From assembly GCF_011397635.1 (NCBI RefSeq), contig NC_064762.1, positions 19,121,479 to 19,185,478 of the forward strand: a stretch of 64,000 bases of DNA, in the 5' to 3' direction. Positions 59,168-64,000 of this stretch are shown piece by piece. A model generated the notes under the pieces. It ran no database searches, was not told the origin of the DNA, and was given only the letters and a program-made list of their open reading frames with translations. The number at the start of each line of letters is the position of its first letter. The first letter of the stretch is position 1. The stretch is from Epinephelus fuscoguttatus (lineage: Eukaryota > Chordata > Actinopteri > Perciformes > Serranidae). The position numbers were made by a program, and so were the translations under genes.

Positions 59168-59713
59168 CTTCCATCCTGCAGAGCTGTTGCTGTCGCCTTT
59201 GTCTTTGAAGTAGGGGATGGATCTCACCATCCAGTCATAAATTTGGGACAGTGTCAGTCTTTTGTCCGGCGCGCTCTCAATGGCTTTGGTGATCAGGTCT
59301 GCGTAGGAGAGGTTCCCCCAGGCGTTACGGCGAGATGATGCTTTCCTCGGAGTCTGCTGCGCGGCCAGGCTGCTGGGGGTCAGCGCGCCTGAGGTGCCCG
59401 TCGGGGAGTGCGCGGAGAGCGGGGAGCCTCCGCTCTCCTGACCGGGGGAGGAGAGCGCTCCATCGGCCGCGGGGCTGCTGCTGCTGTGGTCCTCTGTCGC
59501 CAAGCCGGAGCCGTTCACACCTGCGGCCGTAGGGGTGGCGGTATCATCTTCATCATCCTCCTCCTCAGGTATAATATCAGTCTCATTGCTCTCCGGTTTC
59601 ACCGCGTTTGACTCCGGTCGCGGCAGCGGCCAGGTGCAAGACCTGGGCCGCTTTTGGGGCTCGAAGTCCGGGTCGATGACCACGTCCAAGTCCGGGAGTG
59701 CAGCCTCAGCCAT
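59168..59713 (-). CDS. foxo3: FOXO3-class forkhead transcription factor, coding exon 1
   Basis: First coding exon, 182 codons. It begins [19 protein letters not shown]. The start at 59711-59713 has a strong context (ACCATGG) and matches the MAEA start of FOXO3 proteins, so I prefer it to in-frame ATGs further up to 59908. Seen: the first AKT/14-3-3 site RPRSCTW with Thr27, the acidic stretch [10 protein letters not shown] typical of FOXO3, a Ser/Pro/Gly-rich linker, then the first half of the forkhead domain from about residue 128 ([16 protein letters not shown]) to GWK at 182. The exon ends AAG followed by GTAAGA, a good donor, in phase 0. FOXO3 is a nuclear activator of stress, cell-cycle-arrest, apoptosis and autophagy genes and is exported from the nucleus after AKT phosphorylation. 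The part [20 protein letters not shown] looks more FOXO6-like than mammalian FOXO3, but the rest of the protein is FOXO3. Paralogue a or b is not resolved. Confidence 0.95.
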
Positions 59714-59840
59714 GGTCTCCCTGCTCCGGTCACAATCTCGCCCCCGCTGCCAGGTAATAAAGTTACAAGACAAGAAATGAGGAGCTGTCAAAGTCGCGTC
59801 CCATGAATGCGCGTGCCCGTCCTTTGTTGCTATTCCACAC
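59180..59840. promoter_or_regulatory. CpG-rich island over foxo3 coding exon 1
   Basis: Compared with the AT-rich surroundings, this stretch has many CpG dinucleotides (for example around 59370-59480 and 59600-59690), as expected near the 5' end of a regulatory gene. Boundaries are judged by eye. Confidence 0.6.
59714..59746 (-). other. foxo3: foxo3 5' UTR segment next to the start codon
   Basis: These 33 nt lie between the start codon and a possible splice acceptor (ACTTTATTACCTGGCAG, AG at 59747-59748). If the acceptor is used, the 5' UTR continues in an upstream non-coding exon, as I recall for mammalian FOXO3. If not, the 5' UTR is continuous upstream and the reading frame stays open to 59908. 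Confidence 0.4.
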
Positions 59841-60520
59841 CAGCGAAGTCCCAACAACAGGGCCACAGGCAACTTAGTTATTAACGCCTGTTGAGGACAT
59901 AAAGACAAAGAAATAGAGCCAACACTGAGTTAGAGCCGAGTTCAAACACAGCCTGACAGATACAATACAGCCACTGACTGTGTGCGTAACGCTAACATAT
60001 TTCTGTCAATGAAGCTGCAATAAACTACTTCATAGAAATAACAAAACAAGGCAAAATAAAGCAGTCGCGTCTCTCTTCATTATGAAACACTACTTAATCA
60101 TCAATAGGGGCTCTACACTGAATCCCCGTCCTGGTGCAAGGCTCTGAATCCACCCACTGGAGATCAATGACTGAGGAGAAAGTGCTCAAACCTCATCTCC
60201 TGTGGGAAATAAATCCGCTCCCAACACTTTAAATGAAATACCTTGCACGGCCAGTCACTTGCGCTCCGTGGTACCTCCAAAAAAAAAAAAAAGAAAACCC
60301 GAATAAGACTATATCCCGGATTGTCCACAGCCACTTTCAGATGCCATCTTGACTCTTTCCTCCTTCACTCCTCAAGTGCGCTCCTCCGCGATACACAGAC
60401 AGATAGGATGTATGCAGGGCAAGTCAGTGTCGATGTGGAATAAGACTGCCACCTCACTCTGGGTTACTACTGTATCTCGATTTGCTCTCCACACACACGC
60501 TCTCACTTACACACATACAC

Positions 60521-60523
<3 letters not shown>

Positions 60524-60576
<53 letters not shown>
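60524..60576 (+). repeat. (CA)26 microsatellite upstream of foxo3
   Basis: Lies about 0.8 kb upstream of the ATG, in the possible 5' UTR or promoter area. Confidence 0.95.
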
Positions 60577-60578
<2 letters not shown>

Positions 60579-61844
60579 ACGTACATACACAGACACGCGC
60601 ATGCAAGTCGATCAAGGGCCAGCCCCCTGGATCCTGTGCATGGGATCGCCTTTTAAAGAGACACTGCAGCCCAACAGGACGGGGCTGTGTGAGCACAGGT
60701 GGCGGCAGGGACGCGGGACACGTCCTGACATGTTAGTGACAGAGGAACACCACAGAAGAAGACTCAAAATCGACTTTTGTATTGGTTTTATTTTATAGTT
60801 TTTACAGTCACAGCCGGGGTGTGCTGGGGAAATGTTTTTGTTTTTTTTTTGTCCAACCTTAGTTTGCAGGACACATCTTGGTGTAAGTGGCACTACAGGT
60901 GTGCTACAGGTTTCTGCTTTGTTAGAATTCATTCAGATTTTTATAAAGCTGTTTAGGGCTGCAACTAACAACTGGTTTCTTTATTGATAAATCTATTATG
61001 TTCTCCAATTGGTCCATATAAGCAAGCACACTTGTAGTATGATGCACATATTTGTACATATTTTACTAATTTCTATTTCTCATACAACATAGGCCTATCT
61101 CTTATATTTTTCTCATATTTTTATATTGTGTTATATATTGTAGGATAATTTACCTTTCCTTTGCATACTTCTTATTTTTATTTTCTTATAATTTCTGTAT
61201 AAGAGCCAGTATTCGACCAAAGAAGCCAAAAATTCACATATATTTAGCTTACGATCACACATAATCATATTTGAGAGACACCACCGAGTGAGCTTGGGAA
61301 TTTTTTTCACTCAAATAATTTGTTTTCTAAGTAGTACTGGATCAATTGACTAGCTATTTTACCTCTGAAGCAGATTTCTTAGCAGGTTAATTCAGCTGGA
61401 ATACAAATTGTGCTTTCAAAAAGGCCTACAATCATCAACCCAAAGCTTTAAATGAATGAATAAATAAATAGTTAAATAATAATCAATGGTGTGGAGCCCC
61501 TGTAGAAATAGGTAATCAGTCATTCAATAAGAAATTAAACATATTTCAGTGTGAAAATATTGACAAATATTACAGTATTACTCAATATGGCATCATATTA
61601 CTTGTGGCTTTTGGTCTATTTGCACTTATATTTACATTGTATTGCAGCCTATTTGTATTGTATCTGACATCTTATTGACATGATGAATTACACATTATAA
61701 AAACATGATACATATAATATCACGTGCCCTTATTTTAGCTTTATAACATCCACATATATTTCTTAATCACATCACCCCTTGTTGCTTCACTATAATGTCG
61801 ATTGTGCCTTTAATCAGCGGACCAGGTTGTCAGTCACGTCTGTC

Positions 61845-61910
61845 ACGGCGCGTTAGGCCACGCCCCCTTTCTGGAGCCAGTTCCACCTCGCTCAGGGTGA
61901 CGTCATCCCG
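61845..61910. promoter_or_regulatory. Candidate upstream promoter or enhancer: GC box and CRE
   Basis: GGCCACGCCCCC (about 61856-61867) reads as a GC box on the minus strand. The palindrome TGACGTCA at 61898-61905 is a perfect cAMP response element. They lie about 2.2 kb upstream of the ATG, next to a CCT tract and a second CpG-rich patch (62060-62115). Either a distal promoter for a non-coding first exon or an enhancer; no transcript evidence. Confidence 0.35.
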
Positions 61911-61976
61911 TTTATTAGCCAGGGATGAGGGCAGAAATCCTAGATGGTTCTCCATCCTGTAAGTGATGCTCTGGAC

Positions 61977-62014
61977 CTCCCTCCTCCTCCTCCTCCTCCT
62001 CCTCCTCCTCCTCA
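61977..62014. repeat. (CCT)n trinucleotide repeat
   Basis: Near-perfect CCT/CTC run of about 12 units, purine-rich (AGG) on the gene's strand. It lies in the upstream flank, close to the candidate CRE. Confidence 0.9.
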
Positions 62015-62119
62015 CGATCAAAACAGACTCATCTTCTTTGTTTCGAGGGCTGCCTGCCGTGCAAGGTGCGCGTCCATTTGCGCGTGCTCGCGGTTTCTGT
62101 GCAGGAATGCGCGCTCACA

Positions 62120-64000
62120 GCTGACCAAAACAAGTATCACTTCAGTATCACTGCATGGATTTATTGTGTGTGTATATGGTCCTTAAATATATTTTATTTC
62201 TTAATATGACATCACCATCAAACATTTTTATTTCAGGATGTTATTATTGTTTGTTTTGGGCAGGAGTTACATATGCTATAGTGATTTCCTACTAAATCAT
62301 ATCTAAATATACCTTATTACCCGTGTGCCTGTGTTTTGAGTGGGGGATCTTCCTCACAGTATTCACAGTCACCAAGCTGACAGGTGCCCTCTGAAAAGGT
62401 CGGACGTTATAGTTTAACTGTGCTCACTGACATACATTTATCCAGGCAGAGTGCTACAACACACACACACACGCTCATTTGCAGCAGCAGTCTGGAGTCA
62501 GTACTGTACAGGATTACAGGCAGATAGTCGGAACACGTACCACATATTGTGTGATGGTTTTTGTTCCCTTCACATCAAAGAGAATACCTGATGCAGCAGT
62601 TTGGCTCCTGCAGAGAACTATGGAGTTAACTGCTCGCTGGATGTACAGAGGGAGGTTAGGATGTCTGAGTGTGTGTCTGTGTGTGTGCAGACGTACTGTA
62701 TGAAGCCAACTGTATCACACTGCACTATTCTAATATGCATGAGTACATTTAAATGTATTTCAAATGTATATGATATTTTGTTATAGGTGACCATTCAGTA
62801 AAGAATTGCATTTTTAAAATTCATATGCCATGATTAGATGAGCTGTGGTTGAAACCATTTCTTTAATTGTCTCATGACCAAAGTGTGTAACTCTAAATAA
62901 ACATAGGACTACCTGAAATACATATTTTGTTTTCCCCCTTTAACCTGTTTTCTTAAAGAGCAGCAGCATTTGATTATTCAGCACATCCCATTAAGCACAC
63001 CATTATTTTTTCTAAACCCTACAGGCTGTTTGGGTGTTTTTAGGTTTCAGTGTAAAGACCACAACACTGACTTTTATTTACCCTTTCCTCTGGGTACATA
63101 TATGCACCTGCACATTTAAACCAGTCGGCTGATGTGTATGTTTCCAGCTGGCCTTACAAAGTTCATTGTCAATCTAGGTCATGTGAGCAAAATAAGTGTC
63201 AGACGTGTTCCCTCAGTACCCTGCTACAGTATCTGTATCAGCACAGATAAGCCAGCTTCACCCTAGGTGCCCCTCCGAGGGCCGCAATTGTGTTTCACAA
63301 GGACACGTTTAAGCACACAAGCGAGCAGACCAACACAACCCAGAACAATTTGTTTTATTACGTTTTTTCTTTACCAGGAACTCATTTAACACTTACACAC
63401 TTAGTGACCTATTTCAGGTTAGAGCAACAAAACTCTGCCCTATGACAACTCCATTTCATCCATGTTTGACAGACCTTCTAACATCAAAGCCTTACAAACC
63501 TATAATGCACATTTTAAGACTTCTTGTGATTTATCCAACTTTGCTTAGACTGACTGTAAAAGCAGAAGCCATACTATTAATATTTTTATTCACATCTGTT
63601 CCCATTTTAACTGATAAGACAATGAGAAAGCGTCAAAGGGTGAGCTGCTCCATCTTCCCTGTGTCAGCATGGGGTGTCAAGACTGTGGTCCAGAGAGGGT
63701 GCAGACTGCGACCACCCCTCTAAGCCAGCGTGAGTCACCCAATTAAGACAATCACAAAGCACGGCGGCCATTTCTGTTTGTGTCTGATGTTTCCCCCAAG
63801 CAGCATAGTGCTCTGATTGGATTAGGGGCCTTGGCATATGGGCGTGATTGATTTTCCTTTAATTGACAGTTATGGTGGAAAAGTCTTGGGGGCCGTGCTA
63901 CCCACTCAAGCGCTTTTTAATGATACACGTCGTGCATGCATCCGTGCGCACACCCACACACCTGCACACACACACACGCTGAGTCGTTCACTGTCTCTGA
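62120..64000. other. Upstream flank, nothing recognised
   Basis: AT-rich unique-looking sequence up to the window edge. No neighbouring gene seen. A CpG- and CCAAT-like patch at about 63755-63900 (GGCGGCCATTT, GATTGGATTAGG) could be regulatory. Confidence 0.45.

Noticed and set aside
59335..59780. Plus-strand frames rich in Ser and Arg opposite exon 1
   Set aside because: Shadow of the CpG-rich coding exon.
60788..60800. TATAAAAT on the minus strand upstream of foxo3
   Set aside because: Isolated TATA-like match in AT-rich DNA with CCAAT on the wrong side; FOXO promoters are CpG-type.
61830..62021. Arg-rich minus-strand frame and Pro-rich plus-strand frame
   Set aside because: Both are translations of the CCT trinucleotide repeat.
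1..64000. Search for CRISPR arrays, operons, phage or plasmid genes
   Set aside because: Gene structure with introns, repeat types and base composition are vertebrate. The short periodic repeats are microsatellites without unique spacers.

Overview
The window is nuclear DNA of a ray-finned fish, probably a percomorph. Three things point there: one vertebrate gene with huge introns, very frequent long (CA)n/(TG)n microsatellites, and several dispersed repeat families I recognise from perciform-type genomes. There is no bacterial, plasmid, CRISPR or viral content that I can support.

The only gene I can support is a FOXO3-class forkhead transcription factor on the minus strand, filling almost the whole window. 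Coding exon 1 is 59168-59713 (182 codons) and coding exon 2 is 7071-8516 (481 residues plus stop), giving a 663-residue protein. Intron 1 is about 50.65 kb and splits the forkhead domain just before the DNA-recognition helix. A second intron of about 2.8 kb (4241-7041) lies in the 3' UTR, 29 nt after the stop. The terminal exon starts at 4240 and probably ends near 870, just past an AATAAA at 891-896. A possible 5' UTR splice acceptor lies at 59747-59748, so the first exon and promoter may lie further upstream (about 60-62 kb). The paralogue (foxo3a or foxo3b) cannot be decided from the window.

Region by region: 1-870 is downstream flank; 870-4240 is the predicted 3' UTR; 4241-7041 is the 3' UTR intron, with a hAT MITE and two other repeats; 7071-8516 is the main coding exon; 8517-59167 is intron 1, packed with transposon remnants (hAT, Tc1-like, several inverted-repeat MITE families, two tRNA-like SINEs, a LINE reverse transcriptase fragment) and about 20 microsatellites; 59168-59840 is a CpG-rich first coding exon; 59900-64000 is the upstream flank with candidate promoter signals (GC box, CRE, CCT tract).

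I see no new multi-gene system. The more unusual signals are long foldback structures in intron 1 (a near-complete palindrome at 36309-37081, a 26-bp hairpin at 45653-45709, a perfect 20-bp hairpin at 29369-29414, a tail-to-tail Tc1-like pair at 19589-20400), adjacent miR-182- and miR-30-type sites at the start of the 3' UTR exon, and the absence of the methionine that starts the human short FOXO3 isoform.
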